Assembly (NCBI GenBank): GCA_963971285.1
Contig: OZ020258.1
Coordinates: forward strand, 10,932,614 to 10,996,613
Origin: Astropecten irregularis
Lineage: Eukaryota > Echinodermata > Asteroidea > Paxillosida > Astropectinidae
Reading direction: 5' to 3'
Length of the DNA: 64,000 nucleotides
Every line of letters starts with the position of its first letter. The first letter of the stretch is position 1. Below, in pieces: positions 33,469-45,594 of this stretch. The position numbers and the translations under genes were made by a program. Below the pieces are notes generated by a model. The model was not told the DNA's origin, did no database searches, and worked only from the letters and a program-made list of their open reading frames with translations.

Positions 33469-33599
33469 AGGCTTGTTTAATGCACATGATCACGAATCCT
33501 GCGGATCCGGATCCCATTTTAGCGTACCCTGCAAAGGACGTGGATCCCAAAATCTGAGATCCCAAAATCTGAGATCCCATGCGTTAAACAAACAGGCCC
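33469..33599 (+). mobile_element. MITE family C, copy 3
   Basis: A diverged left end (GGCTTGTTTAATGC) and an intact right end (GTTAAACAAACAGGCCC). The word AATCTGAGATCCC is tandemly duplicated inside. No clear target duplication, so probably an older copy. Confidence 0.8.
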
Positions 33600-35518
33600 C
33601 TAGTGTCTGCACACAGAGATTAGGAACATGGTATAGATTTGAAAGGCTTCGCATGTCGAAGACAAAACACAGTTAACATGGCAACCATGTTGCGTCATGT
33701 GACACAGACTACCCCCCGCCCCCCTCTCAACCAACTCCTAAACCCACCACTGCCTATAGGTCTTTCATTTGTTTACAAACATTGGCTCGTGGTTGGCATG
33801 GGTGGTCAAATGATGCAAATCGTTTCGTCTTTTCGACAGACAGCGTGACCAAATTGAACATTTAAAAAAACCTTCCAATAACTTTACAAAATACACATCA
33901 TAATTGCTTGTATTACATTCAGCAATATCTTCCAATGTTTATGAAATGTTGTGTACAAATTGTGGGTTTTTTTGAAGCCCGGCTTTGATGGCTTGCCATA
34001 GTTTCCGCCATCTTGGTTGGCAAAAACTTGGGCTGTGACGTTGCAAAAGAAAGGTCTAATTACGTGATGGATGTCCAGCTTACAGTACACAGACAGCAAT
34101 GTGCAGCAGTCAGTGACATTACGGCACCAGACTAAACATGAGAAGAGTTCTTATTTTGAGGCAAATCTTGTCTCTCCCTTCCCCCGACCCACTTCCTAGA
34201 TATTCATGATGCTACAGTATGCACCTCTCAACTCTACAGCATATCAAAATAAAATGCTGGTATCTCTAAATACATCGCCCGAATCCCGGTCACTTTGTAA
34301 AAGTTCACAGCATTAAACATCCCGCTACATTCAAGGGAAATGTCAAAAATAGGTCCCCCCATTTCTCGTATTAACTGTTAAAAAATGCCAAACGAAAGAC
34401 AAAAATCCGCTGCCTCAGACAGCCAGGTGCACAGGTCCCTTGTCAAAATGTGCACAGAAACAGTATAGATGATGCAGGTACCAGACTTTAAGGTTTAATG
34501 CTTCTTGTATGTATATGTGTGTGTTGTGGTTGTAGGTGCGTAGTGTATAGGATATTCAACTGTCAGCGCAGTAAAGGTTAATTGGCTTTTCATAATTTAT
34601 TGGTTGAGTTAGCGGTGTTTTGTTACCAGGGGGAATCAGTGGACCTTTCCCATCTGAATAATGCCACTGTCTGCAGGAAAGACAAAGGTCCGTCCAAACT
34701 CTAAACTGCATTTTCATGACGAGTTCCGTTTTTGTCTTGCAAATGTCACTGTTTTCAGAGCTGAGACTACCTTTTCATTTCAAGGTGCCTCTGTGAGCCT
34801 GTTCTCAGACAATGATGGCACGATAATCCGGTGGTCTGGGGTTCGAATCCCTGCTGAATCATCTCCAAAAGCCAGAGGAGAGTTGATTAAACAATGAGTT
34901 CATGACCGTCAAAAGATGGAATATAAGGGGGAAAAGGTGCCCAAAATATTTCAAGATAAATCCTGCCTCTGATAACATTCTCTTTCTGGGAAAAGTCAGC
35001 CGAAAAAGTTCGTCCAAAAAACAGCGCTACAGTATACGCTCAACGCGCTGAATCAAGACAAGGGGAAAGATTTATTTGTTCAAGTTCTTTCATCCGGCGG
35101 TGGCTCGTAGTTTGACGTAGGTTCGAGATTCTCCAAGGATTAGTACAGAAAGAGTGATTTTCCCAGGTCCCCGGCAACACTTTTCTCAGAATGGACGGAA
35201 CCTGTAATGCCAGGCATTTCCTTGTAATTGTCACAGTGCACACACGTACACAAAATAGCTCTAAGAAGTTAACACCTTACAGCAATAAATTTTATTTTGA
35301 AGCTCCAATATGATTACTAATACACAAGGGCTTTATTTTGCTGGTGGCCTGCCAATTCCCGGATATGAGGTCAACTCGTTTTATTTGCTAATATGAATTT
35401 TGTTTTTTCACTTAACGGTAAAAGAAATAAATTGGTTCGTTATTTGTTTTCCTTTCATGGGGGGTATTACACAATATCTTTCTAGTCATTGAGATTCTTC
35501 ATATTGTTTATGCTCTGC
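33600..35518. other. Long spacer without recognised features
   Basis: A B-box-like GGGTTCGAATCCC occurs at 34840-34852 without an A box. Frames of 60-78 codons are unsupported. Some patches (33700-33730, 34170-34200) are C-rich. Confidence 0.35.
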
Positions 35519-35873
35519 TTAAAGGTAACATCATACTTTGGTTTCTGTCAAAGAAATGCAGATTCATGGGCAAAAATATCAAGAAAGATAGAGCAAATGT
35601 GAAATTTCCAGTCCCATACGGTGCCCACTTTTTGAGAAAACAGTAAAAAATTCCACCATATTTCTTAAATCTTTTCACAGTTATTTTTCATCTTGTAAAG
35701 ATCAAAAGTGTTTTTTGGTCATTGGTTTTATTCTTTTCTTGATAAATACAGCATTTTAGGCAGACAAATTTTGACGGTATGTTCCTACTATCACCTTCTT
35801 TATATGCCCTGTAAGTTATAGGTAAATCTGTGAAGATTTATTGAACATTACCGAAGTATGATAGTACCTTTAA
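35519..35873 (-). mobile_element. MITE family A, full length
   Basis: TTAA at 35519-35522 and 35870-35873. A short deletion removes part of ACAGTAACAGTCATCTG in the Y half. The X half is intact. Confidence 0.85.
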
Positions 35874-36054
35874 CAAAATTTAGCGCCCAAAAAGCAAAAA
35901 CCATGCTACAAATTGTAAACTTTTAAGGTGGGGGGGGGGGGGGGGGTTACACAACTGGATGCTAATGAGTAATTAAATCACAAGTATGAAAAGAGAGACG
36001 TAGCTGTATCGCGCTCAAATCACATCCTGCATGTCCATACGTGTCCATGAATCG
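35874..36054. repeat. Spacer with poly-G tract
   Basis: A G17 run at 35930-35946. Otherwise AT-rich. Confidence 0.6.
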
Positions 36055-36419
36055 CAAGCGTAATATCATACTTTGGTTTTTATTTTAAAAAAATACAGAT
36101 TCGTGGGCAAAAATATCAAGACAGATACAGTTACAGTCATCTGTGAAAATTTCAGTCCCATATGGTGCCCATTTTTTGAGAAAACAGTGAAAAACAGGCA
36201 CAGTATTTCTTAAGTCTTTTCTCTTTTAAGTTTGATCTTTTAAAAGATCAAAAATAATTTTGGTCATTGTTTGACTAATTTCTGGATAAATACACCATTT
36301 CAGGAGGAAAAACTTTGACCGTATATTTCTACCACCACTATCTTCATACCCTGTAAGTTATACGTAAATCTGTGAACATTTCTGTTTTGTTTTTTACCAA
36401 AGTATGATACTACCTTTAA
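36055..36419 (-). mobile_element. MITE family A, full length
   Basis: The left end is diverged (CAAGCGTAATATCATAC). The right end is exact with TTAA at 36416-36419, and the central hairpin is intact. Confidence 0.85.
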
Positions 36420-36631
36420 CCTTGACAGTCATCAAAACAAAAGAAGTGACACGAAACGTGAACCGAAAAGGTTTTTGCCCTTGGTGAAAAGAAGACGAGC
36501 ACACTATGCATGTATTCAGGAGCTAGTATGACTTTCGAGAAAAGATAACAAAAACAAAATGGTTCGGGCATCTCACGATGAGAACGATGACATCCTGCTT
36601 TCAACAAGTGTACGTTCACCGACCTTTCTCA

Positions 36632-36757
36632 ATGGGAGACTTTTGAGAGTCGGTCTTCATGTCAACAGCGCACGCGCACGCAATTGTGAGCATGCACGCG
36701 CACAATTGTGTGTGCGTGCGCTGTTGACATGAAGACCGATTCTCAAAAGTCTGCCAT
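36632..36757. mobile_element. MITE family E, copy 1
   Basis: An almost perfect palindrome of 126 bp: ATGGGAGACTTTTGAGAGTC, then CTTCATGTCAACAGCGCACG, mirrored on the right by CGTGCGCTGTTGACATGAAG and CTCAAAAGTCTGCCAT. The centre consists of GAGCATGCACGCGCACAATT-type 20-bp words. Confidence 0.88.
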
Positions 36758-36779
36758 TCTTTCGCCAAAATTTGAATCC

Positions 36780-37083
36780 ATCCCCAAATATAAAACCCCC
36801 TATTACAGTTTTTTGGAAATTGTTTGAAACTTGCGTGGGCGAAACTGATGCTTTTTTTTAAGGCCTGCCATGACATATAATCTCGAATTTCATTTAAGAA
36901 CATGGACATTTAGATAAATTTAAATAAAAGTTTGGCAGGCTACCAAAATGTTTTCAATTCTTTCGACAAAAACCTCCTATTAAATTTTTTTTCCAAATCT
37001 TTCGAAACTTGCAAAATTAATGCTTTTTTAAAGGCCTGCCATAACATAATATGTCATGATCATATTATGATCTCATATTTCAT
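36780..37083 (+). repeat. Tandemly duplicated spacer unit
   Basis: Two diverged units share CCTATTA, GGAAATTGTTTGAAACTTGC, AATGCTTTTTT, AAGGCCTGCCAT and ATTTCATTTAAGAACATGGA. The first unit runs to about 36940. The second begins near 36965 and is interrupted at TTAA 37084 by an A element, resuming at 37445. Confidence 0.78.
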
Positions 37084-37448
37084 TTAAAGGTAGTATCATA
37101 CTTTGGTTTTTGTCAAAGAAATACATATTCATGAGCAAAAATATCAAGACAGATACAGTAACAGTCAACTGTGAAAATTTCAGTCCCATAAGGTGCCAAC
37201 GTTTTGAGAAAACAGTGAAAAACGGCCACAGTATTTCTTAAGTCTTTTCTCTTTTATTTTTGATCTTTTAAAAGATCAAAAAGATTTTTGGTCGTTGTTT
37301 TATTAATTTCTGGATAAATACACCATTTCAGGCGGAAATATATTAACGGTAGGTTTCTACCAGCATCATCTTCATACCCTGAAAATTATATGTAAATCTG
37401 TGAACATTTCTGTTTTGGTCTCTTACCAAAGTATGATACAACCTTTAA
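37084..37448 (-). mobile_element. MITE family A with preserved empty site
   Basis: TTAA at 37084-37087 and 37445-37448. The sequences on either side (ATTTCA and GAACATGGA) are contiguous around a single TTAA in the duplicate unit at 36888-36905. The copy is full length. Confidence 0.93.
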
Positions 37449-38499
37449 GAACATGGAAATTTTAATAAATTTGCATAGGTTTGGCAGTGAGAGAAATGAG
37501 TGAAAAGCATGGAAACCCTTTTTACATCATTGACATTTTTTGGACAAGTTATGCACATTCCTATTACACAGACTCCCTGCTACAATTTATGCTCATAGGT
37601 TGCCATGAGAACGTGAGCAAAAAGATTTGATAAAGGCAAGGGATGAAGGAAACCATGACAACCGATGAAATGGAATGTCGTATTAGACATCTCTTTATGT
37701 GTTCGTTTCATCACGTTATATCAGTGACATCATAATTCTTACCGAATTCATGCTTATGTTAAAATTATTACCTTAAACAATATTTCACCTATTCAATGTC
37801 TGTGGTTACGTACATTTGCAATGCAGAATAACATGCTAGTTTTATGTTGGGAAAAAAAATACTTGATCGCGTATTTTTAGGGTGTTTATATGAAAAAAGT
37901 ATCAGTTAGAATTATGTTGGAAAATTATGCAAAAGAAATTAGCTTTGTATGGTACTAAAGCTAACTGTGGTATTCAGACAGTATTAAGGGCAATTCCACC
38001 CAACATAAGTTTTTTGTGAAGTGACTTTGACATATTCCTTGATCTATCATTCTTGAAAGATTCCAATTTGAAAATGTTTGATTGGAATCAGCAAATAAAC
38101 CCACTTATGATTCCTTGAAATGCGTGCAAATATGCAAAAAAAAAGGTAACTAATGTAATACAAAAATGTCGCCAAACCGTGGAAATACCTTTTTTAATGA
38201 ACGCAGAGAAGCCATCCCTTATAGGTACGAGGTGAAATTAAAAGGCCTGTGATCTCCTAGATGTGCACCAGCTAAACAGGGAACCAGTGAAAGGCTTGAA
38301 AACATGAAATTTGTAAGAGCGTGGCATCAAGGGAACTGGCCTTTACAAAATGCAATTCCAAAGATAATTTGTGTTGCTAAAGCAAGACCATTAATACATT
38401 GATGACAGACAATGTAATCATTTCAAGGCTAATGTTATGTTTCTCTACTATGAGCTAGCATGAGGCAAAAATGCAGCGATTCTTAGTAGGTTTTTAAAA
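37449..38499. other. AT-rich spacer
   Basis: No gene or family member is recognised apart from the end of the duplicated unit at 37449-37490. Confidence 0.4.
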
Positions 38500-38968
38500 T
38501 TAAAGGTTGTATCATACTTTGATAAAGTTGATAGAGGACAGCTGCGGTCCGTTTATAATTTGAATTGTCATGAAATAAAAACAAACCTGTGAACTTATCA
38601 GCTCAATTGATCATTGGAAACAGAAGAAAACAGCGAAAGACTATTTGCCGTGCAATTGTTACTCGGAAAGTGTGAAGTAATGGGAGACTTTTGAGAATCG
38701 GTCTTCAAGTCAACTAGTGCGTGCGCTGTTAACTTTAAGACCGGTTCTCCAAGGTCTCCCGTTGTAATTGTCAGGTTTTGATCTCGGAGATCAAAAAGTT
38801 TTCGGTATTTTGTTTTACTCATTTCTGGATGAATACAGCATTTCAGACGGAAAAATATTGAAGGTATGTTTCTACCATCACCATCTTTATACCCTGTAAG
38901 TTATAGGTAAATCTGTGAACCTTTCTGTTTTGGTTTACTGCCAAAGTATGATAGTACATGCACCTTAA
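38500..38968 (-). mobile_element. Hybrid TTAA element with nested E
   Basis: TTAA at 38500-38503 and 38965-38968. The left end is A-type (AGGTTGTATCATACTTTG) but leads into Z-half words (AAACCTGTGAACTTATCAGC). The right half is X with an A-type end. An E element sits in the middle at 38679-38765. This mixed structure is further evidence of half exchange. Confidence 0.8.
38679..38765. mobile_element. MITE family E, copy 2, nested
   Basis: ATGGGAGACTTTTGAGAATC to TTCTCCAAGGTCTCCCGTTG, 87 bp. It lacks the central 20-bp repeats. The host element continues on both sides. Confidence 0.85.
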
Positions 38969-39189
38969 AGACCACTGACCCCAGCACATGCAGACATAAT
39001 CAGACATAGCTAATAACTTCAATGAGTTTTAAAATCTCTTGTGCAAACATACCAGTACACATACATAATACACTTCTCCAGACCAAGTACATGTATGTCT
39101 GGCATACCAAATGTGTATAGTACATGTAGGTCACATTAAGTGCAAAAATACGACAATTTGAACTCAGGTTGAAGGTTTGACAGAACACG
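38969..39189. other. Short spacer
   Basis: No feature recognised. Confidence 0.4.
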
Positions 39190-39557
39190 TTAAAGGTAAT
39201 ATCATACTTTGGTTTGTATCAAAGAAATACAGATTCATGGGCAAAAATATCAAGACAGATACAGTAACAGTCATCTGTGAAAATTTCAGTCCCATACGTT
39301 GCCCACTTTTTGAGAAAACAGTGAAAAACAGCCACAGTATTTCTTAAGTCTTTTCTCTTTTATTTTATTTGATCTTTTAAAAGATCAAAAAGATTTTCGG
39401 TCATTGTTTTACTAATTTCTGGATAAATACAGCATTTCAGGCGGAAAAATTTTAACGGTATGTTTCTACGATCACCATCTTCATACCCTGTAAGTTATAC
39501 GTAAATCTGTGAACATTTCTGTTTTGGTTTTTTACCAAAGTATGATACTACCTTTAA
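39190..39557 (-). mobile_element. MITE family A, near consensus
   Basis: TTAA at 39190-39193 and 39554-39557. Both ends and the hairpin TTGATCTTTTAAAAGATCAA match the family consensus almost fully. A good reference copy. Confidence 0.92.
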
Positions 39558-40257
39558 ACTCTGAAGGATTATGACAAATTCCTATCCTATTTGACATTTT
39601 TTTTAATAAACTTGGTAATTTTTCTCTCTTTTATTAAGAAAAGCATTCTGCAAATGCATGGTGTCTATAGAATGTTTCCAAAAGATGCTGTGAGGGATTT
39701 TTATGACTTGATTTGTTGTCTTCCTTAAAAAAAAAACAACATAAGTCTTCATGGTTTCCATAACCTTGTAAAATTAACACATGTATCAAAGCTGCATGCT
39801 CCATATATGAGGTGAAGGCAATGCAGAAGTATTTCCCCAAACGATTGTGTACATGTCCACGTATATATACACACATATATATGTGTCCTTACTGGGTAAT
39901 ATCTCCATATGGTCCGTTGCCGTAGCAACCCAGGATTGCGTCATCAGTTCCCCAGCCGTCACGCAGGTACTCATGTTGGGTGGGTGGTTATGAAGAGAAC
40001 AAGAAGAGAGAGAGGAGAAAAAAAAAATCCAGGACGGCAAAAAAAAAAAGAAAGAAAAAAAAAGTGACAAGTCAGGCAGCGTGTGTGTGATAGTGTGAGT
40101 GTTTGTGTGCGCCTGCAAATCGACGTACAATGCTCTCGCATAATATAAGATGCATTTCAAATATTATGCAGTTAGATGCCCGGAATGCATGTATTGCATT
40201 TGTGAATTCAGAAGAAACATGTGAGGCTGGCGTTGTCCGATAGACAACGATGACTTT
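39558..40257. other. Unassigned spacer
   Basis: A TATA/ACAC-rich patch at 39855-39885 and A-rich runs at 40015-40065. The 124-codon minus frame at 39786-40160 is low-complexity and unsupported. Confidence 0.4.
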
Positions 40258-40368
40258 GGGCCTGTTTGTTTATGACGAATCCTGCGGATCCGGATCCCAT
40301 TTTAGCGTACCCTGCATAGGACGCGAATTCCCAAAATCTGGGATCCTGTGCGTTAAACAAACAGGTCC
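40258..40368 (+). mobile_element. MITE family C, copy 4
   Basis: 111 bp from GGGCCTGTTTGTTT to AAACAAACAGGTCC, flanked by TTT on both sides (40255-40257 and 40369-40371). The interior CCGGATCCCATTTTAGCGTA matches copies 2 and 3. Confidence 0.9.
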
Positions 40369-40488
40369 TTTGTCTTTAATAATACGTGATGATGAAACTG
40401 ACGGTAGAATATCCGCTCTCGAACTTGCGAAGAGGGAGGGAAAAAAAGGTTCCTTCAGATGTCGGTGATTCTTGCTTATCAACACAGA

Positions 40489-40643
40489 GGTCCATTTCAC
40501 GATTTCACGAAGCCCTACGATCCATCCTAACTCGAGTTATGAAGGATAATAACCCATCGTATCCTTCATAGGGCTGCAATGCAGCATCATAACTCCTGAT
40601 ACGATTGATAGTAAATCGCGATGAGTTTGATGAAATTCACCCC
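40489..40643. mobile_element. MITE family I, single copy
   Basis: TCCATTTCACGATTTCACG, AGCCCTACGATCC, AACTCGAGTTATGAAGGATA and the mirrored GATGAGTTTGATGAAATTCA. The same unit is tandemly arrayed at 57551-58114. Confidence 0.82.
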
Positions 40644-41053
40644 AGGTCCGGGATTACAAAGACCAGGGGGGTGATTAGCTTTTCAGGAAAAATCCTGAAA
40701 GTAATAAAACATCCCGAAAAATAGCATAAAATTGGGCTATATAAAATACACAAAATTGGGCTGAAAATCGATTAAATTGCGAAAAAATTTGGTCACAAAA
40801 AATCCTGAAATCAGGAAATATCCTGATAAATCACACTCCTGAAAGACAATATGTCATTTAATAAGGCATACTAGTAGCTTTCAATGACACATCAAAATGC
40901 ACATAAAGAGGGATTTTAGGGGGGGGGGGTTAAATTTTTAGGGGTCAATGACCTCTGTAGACTTCCTGAATCTCTAGTGAAGGCCAATAGTAGGACTTCA
41001 ATCTGGTAACCATGGGGACAGGGTCAAGGTTCATAGTTCACATCTATCAAACT
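40644..41053. other. Unassigned spacer
   Basis: TCCTGAAA-type words recur at 40690, 40800 and 40830, and there is a G11 run at 40920. No gene. Confidence 0.4.
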
Positions 41054-41405
41054 TTCAAGGTACAATACAAGATTGGTAAAGGTCACAGGACAGCACTCAC
41101 ACTTTGTCTATAAATCCAACATGTACATGAAATGATAAACCTGTGAAAATATGAGCTCAATCAGACATATGAAGAAAAAAGCGAAAACCTGAATCAATTA
41201 TTTCTTATAAAACATAAAGAATGGTTTTGTTCTTACCCCGAGATCAAAACTGTTTTCGGTCTTTGTTTGACTAATTTCTGGATAAAGACATCATTTCAGG
41301 CGAAAAGATTAGAACAGTATGTTTCTACCAGCAGCATCTTCACATACAGTATATCTGTGAAAATTTCTGTTTGAGAAAGTTACCAATCCTGTACTGTACT
41401 TTTAA
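41054..41405 (-). mobile_element. MITE family B, full length
   Basis: The left flank is TTCA, with ends AGGTACAATACAAGATTGG and ATCCTGTACTGTAC beside TTAA 41402-41405. Z half, central CTTACCCCGAGATCAAAAC and X half are all present. Note that its outer left end carries X-type terminal bases on a Z half. Confidence 0.84.
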
Positions 41406-41759
41406 ACCTTCCTAAATCTTTCCTTTGGGATACCAACACCAGTGGCGCTGTCAATTGACCCAATACACCAATAGCCATTTTCTGCTACAGAATACTCTTA
41501 ATAACTGAAAATGAAGTTTACGTGCATCATTTTCAAAAAGTTCAGTAATTGCCCAAAAGACATTCTTTTGACTTCAAAATGCCTGACAGATAGTAATGTA
41601 GCAAACTGACTTTTGCCTATCTCATTAAAATGGTCGTTAAGGCTAATTAGCCAATACTTTGACGAGTTCTCTCCTAGCCAATCAGCATTGCTCGTTTGTG
41701 ATGGCAATAATGAACAAAACTTGTCTGTGTACGTACAGTACCGATGTATATTCAATCCT
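41406..41759. other. Unassigned spacer
   Basis: No recognised feature. Confidence 0.4.
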
Positions 41760-42280
41760 AGCCGCGCATCAACATTTTCTTTTTATCCCCTTCACAAATG
41801 GATATGAGCTGTATGTTCCTCATTAATATTTGACAGCCAATCAGCAGTGCTGATGGATGCTTTGCCATCCAGGGGTTGCGTTGAGGAACACCGGCGAAAA
41901 CAAGCCCCTGGGGACGAGGTGATGAATCCACAGTGACAACAGACACATTCTAATACTCTACATGGTCGGCACGCTTGAAATATTAATTCGAGCCATTGTC
42001 TCGCGACTATTTCTCGTACAGTCGTCGTCGGAGAAAGAGGAGTCGACAAAATTGGTATTAAAATTGATGCCAATACTGAAATGAGCAGAAAAGGAGTCTT
42101 CTACCGGCTTCCAACAATTGAGATGCGATCATTAATTGTCGGTCGGAGCCTGAGACAGCCACTTGTAGGAGATTAGTATAAAATGGCTCACAATTTGAGA
42201 TGAAATGCTGACTTTGAATGGCTGGACGCGGCGATGACACCTGGCGACTTTCCACTAATATTTGCATACGACAGGTTTAA
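41760..42280. promoter_or_regulatory. Possible conserved non-coding element
   Basis: Repeat-free, higher-complexity sequence dense in homeodomain-like ATTAAT/TTAAT words and other sites: TTAATATTTGACAGCCAATC, ATTAATTCGAGCCATTGTC, GATCATTAATTGTCGG. Open frames on the minus strand are not protein-like. This is only a visual impression; conservation would need an alignment. Confidence 0.2.
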
Positions 42281-42489
42281 TACATGAGAAGCAATGGTCG
42301 GCCTTTCAAGCAGCGGCCATTTTTCTGGTATATATCTTCCAAGAAACAATGTGTTCAGGAGGTATGAACCAAACAGTTATAGTTGTAGGGTGACATTAAT
42401 ATGCTGTTGTTGCATGTTGTCGCAAAATGCGTTTATTAAAATGCGTTTATGATGTTCAACCTAAGACGTAAAGAATCAGTTTCTTATCG

Positions 42490-42590
42490 ATACAAGTAAC
42501 AAACTGCTGCAAACTGCTCATCAGCCAAAATGATGACCTAAAATTTATCAAATTCTTGGAGTTAGGAGGGCCTCTTATCAGATGTTATCA
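42490..42590. mobile_element. MITE family F, half copy
   Basis: GCTGCAAACTGCTCATCAGC, AATGATGACCTAAAATTTAT and CTTGGAGTTAGGAGGGCC are the outer left part of F. The rest is missing. Confidence 0.7.
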
Positions 42591-42902
42591 GGTGCCAGAC
42601 AAATAGGCAGAATTACAGAATTAATGCATTGATAATGGAATTACCACAAAAACAACGCGCATATGTTTATCTCCTATTCAATGCTTACAAGTCAAAGTTT
42701 TAAGCAATTTTTGAAAGGCATTTGACAACAAAAACCACATCCAAAAAAAGCAACTAAAACTATAATATCAAACTCAACAGACAATGAGCAAATTCAGTCT
42801 AGTCTGCATTTTAACTTGGGCTTCCAATAACCAACCTTCAGGAACTCAGCTTTCAAACCCCCCAAATAAATCACATTCTAATACCTGAAACAGGCCTAGG
42901 TA

Positions 42903-43270
42903 CATACCATAATACATGATTGATAAAGGTCACAGGACAGCACTCACACTTTGTCTGATCAAGCATGTACATGAAATGATAAACCTGTGGAAATTTGAGC
43001 TCAATTGGACGTCCGAGTCACGAGGAAACAGCGAAAACCCGACTCAATTTTTCTGATAAAAATATGAAGAATGGTTTTGATCTAAATACCCCAAGATCAA
43101 AACTGTTTTCAGTCTTTGTTTGACTAATATCCGGAGAAATACATCATTTCAGGCAGAAATATTTCAACGGTATGTTTAACTGCACCATCTTCATACCCTG
43201 GAAATAAGACATTAATCTGTGACCATTTCTGTTTGGGTGTGTTTATACCAATCCTGTACTGTACGTTTAA
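42903..43270 (-). mobile_element. MITE family B, full length
   Basis: The left end is worn (ATACCATAATACATGATTG). Z half, CCCCAAGATCAAAACTG centre and X half follow. The right end CAATCCTGTACTGTACG is beside TTAA 43267-43270. Confidence 0.84.
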
Positions 43271-43689
43271 GAGCATAAAACCCTATACAGTACATAGCCG
43301 AGGGAGTCTGCCACCATGTGCACTTTCTATCATGCCTCACCCCTCAGTTGAACTTATGTTCTTGAAAGCCTTTAATTTCTTTCAGTAAAACCCAGTTCCC
43401 CCCTCCTCCCCCTTGCAAAAAAAAGTTTCTGCAGTGGGTGGCCCCTGCTTTGAAGCAAGCAAAAGGCCAACAGGTCGACCCGTTCTTGTTTCCATTGCTG
43501 TTGTTGTTTTTTTTCTCTCTCCCTTTTCTTTCATCTTAAACTGAATTCTGGAGAAAGCCTTGTTTGGACCCTGAACGAGCAAAAAAAAAAAAAAAAAAGC
43601 CACCTCAGACATCTTTGAGCAAACACAGCTCAACAGAGGGACACTGGACAGCAACAGCATCGGGATGGTTTATTTTTCTTGCCCGAGTC
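43271..43689. other. Unassigned spacer
   Basis: C/T-rich patch at 43390-43420 and A18 at 43581-43598. No supported gene. Confidence 0.4.
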
Positions 43690-44222
43690 TAATGTCAAAA
43701 AATGTCAGCCCAGGCTTTGGCCAACATTCTGTTTCGTGGGGAAAAGGAGGCAAAGGGTGATGAGGGCATTGCCAATACGGCGATGATCTTTTGCCTCCGC
43801 ATTTTTTCATTATTATTCTCCTCACTTGTGCTTACAACGTTGTCTGCGGTTTTATTGTTGGCCGTTTTTCAGTCATCGGTATACTCTTAGCTGGTTACCA
43901 TTGTTCCAGCACACACAGCAACGAACAACAATACAACAAACACACGTGTAATCCTTCAGCAAACTGTGAATGGCGACATGCCCTCCGACATTTCGCGGCG
44001 GGGGAAAAAAAACACGACACAAAATGTCGTGGAACTGGAAACACCCGGGATGGGACGGTGAAAAGGCCGGCCGGTCGGCCAGCCGGCAGAGACGTCAGAG
44101 TCTGTCAGACAAGCCGGGCATTATGCGCCGGCGATGATGATGACGCTTTTATACTTGATAGCGGGACACGATTTCCCATGAATAAGCATCGGGAGTCCAG
44201 GGCAGCCAGGGCAGCCTTTTAG
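43690..44222 (+). other. GC-rich patch with overlapping open frames
   Basis: Two frames are open (62 codons from 43702; 143 codons from 43791). The longer one starts with a hydrophobic stretch (FFIIILLTCAYNVVCGFIVG) that could be a signal or membrane segment, then becomes charged and arginine-rich. 44060-44090 is the palindrome-like GGCCGGCCGGTCGGCCAGCC. It matches no family I know. The composition alone could keep the frames open. Confidence 0.2.
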
Positions 44223-44616
44223 AAACGTCATGAAACTTGAATAAAGTTACTTCAACCCGTGGAAAGACACGTCTGATGATGAAGGAATGAAGTCAGTCCC
44301 CAAGTCTTTGCTTGGAGGTAGATTACCCCCCCCTCCCCCCCCCCCCCCAAAAAAAAAAAACCAGATGCATTTTAAGTTACATTAAGAGCTTAACAAAAAC
44401 AAATCTTAATATCATTGAAATTCAAGGACTTAAGACTTTACGGAGGCAATGGTTGCTTAGTAATGGTTGCCTTGGTGCCCATGCATCTTGTTGCCAGTAC
44501 ATGCCTTGGCTATTTAAGTAGGGAATAACTGCTTTTCAGTTTCAGTTCAGACCCTGGAATGGTAGCCATCTTTATTTTTATCATAGGCGATGAAATAATT
44601 TTTTTTAAATGGTCCC
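44223..44616. other. Spacer with C/A tracts
   Basis: CCCCCCCTCC plus C13 and A12 at 44326-44361. No gene. Confidence 0.5.
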
Positions 44617-44982
44617 TTAAAGGTAGTATCATACTTTGGTTCTTGTCAAAGAAGTACAGATTCATGGGCAAAAATATCAAGGAAGATTACAGTCACAGCC
44701 ATCTGTGAAAATGTCAGTCCCATACGGTGCCCACTTTTTGAGAAAAATCATGAAAAACTGCCACAGTATTTCTTATCTCTTTTATCCTTGATCTTTTAAA
44801 AGATCAAAAAGGTTTTCGGTTGTTGTTTTACTAATTTCTGGATAAATGCACCTTTTCAGGCAGAAATATTTGAATGGTAGGTTTCTACCAGCACCATCTT
44901 CATACCCTGTTAGTTATACGTAAATCTGTGAACATTTCTGTTTTGGTTTCTTACCAAAGTATGGTACATGTACTACCTTTAA
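44617..44982 (-). mobile_element. MITE family A, full length
   Basis: TTAA at 44617-44620 and 44979-44982. A short ACATGT insertion interrupts the right end (GTATGGTACATGTACTACC). Confidence 0.87.
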
Positions 44983-45477
44983 TGGCAATTTCATCTAGCA
45001 CAGGGGAACATTATAAAACAACAATACCAAAACACTGAAAGAGGGTTTTTAGATGGGCTGTTGCATAGTACTAGATGATACTAGGTGTCGTTTCATTCGC
45101 CTCTAATGTTGAAATCTCAAAAATTGGATTTGTGATTTTACAAAACAATTTTTCCGAAGATGCATTTTCTGGATAATATAAGCTGCGATTATAGTAAAGG
45201 TTTCAGCAAATGTTAATTTGTATTTTGTAAACTGAATTTACCAATCGTGTAAAGAGTTTGACATAAACAATCAAAAAGCCATTTCTTTCCTAAAAGAGCC
45301 AGCATGCATCAACGTCTAAAATCAAATCACTTTCAAAATCATGATTTGTCTTCAAAATCTTTGAGTTACAAGGGCAAGGGCAAGAGCAAGATCTTTCTCT
45401 AACCAATAGAAGATCAAGATATACTGAAGAACATTATCCAAATGCTAATTTTGATCAAAGCAAATTAGCATGTATTT
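44983..45477. other. AT-rich spacer
   Basis: No recognised feature. Confidence 0.4.
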
Positions 45478-45594
45478 AAGATTATTAATCTATGAAATGC
45501 TTAGAGTTAGGAGGGCCTGATGTGATTCGATCCTAGCAGGATCTTTATGGAAGGCAAAGTGAGAGAAACAATCTATTAAAAGAAATATTTGAGG

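Noticed and set aside
34801-34870. tRNA-like GGGTTCGAATCCC word
   Set aside because: The B-box word is good, but there is no A box at the right distance and no cloverleaf.
39786-40160. 124-codon minus-strand frame
   Set aside because: Low-complexity phenylalanine/serine-rich product of A/G tracts.
43791-44222. 143-codon frame with a hydrophobic start
   Set aside because: A second frame is also open here, the region is GC-rich, codon content looks random, and the product matches nothing known. Kept only as an open-frame patch.
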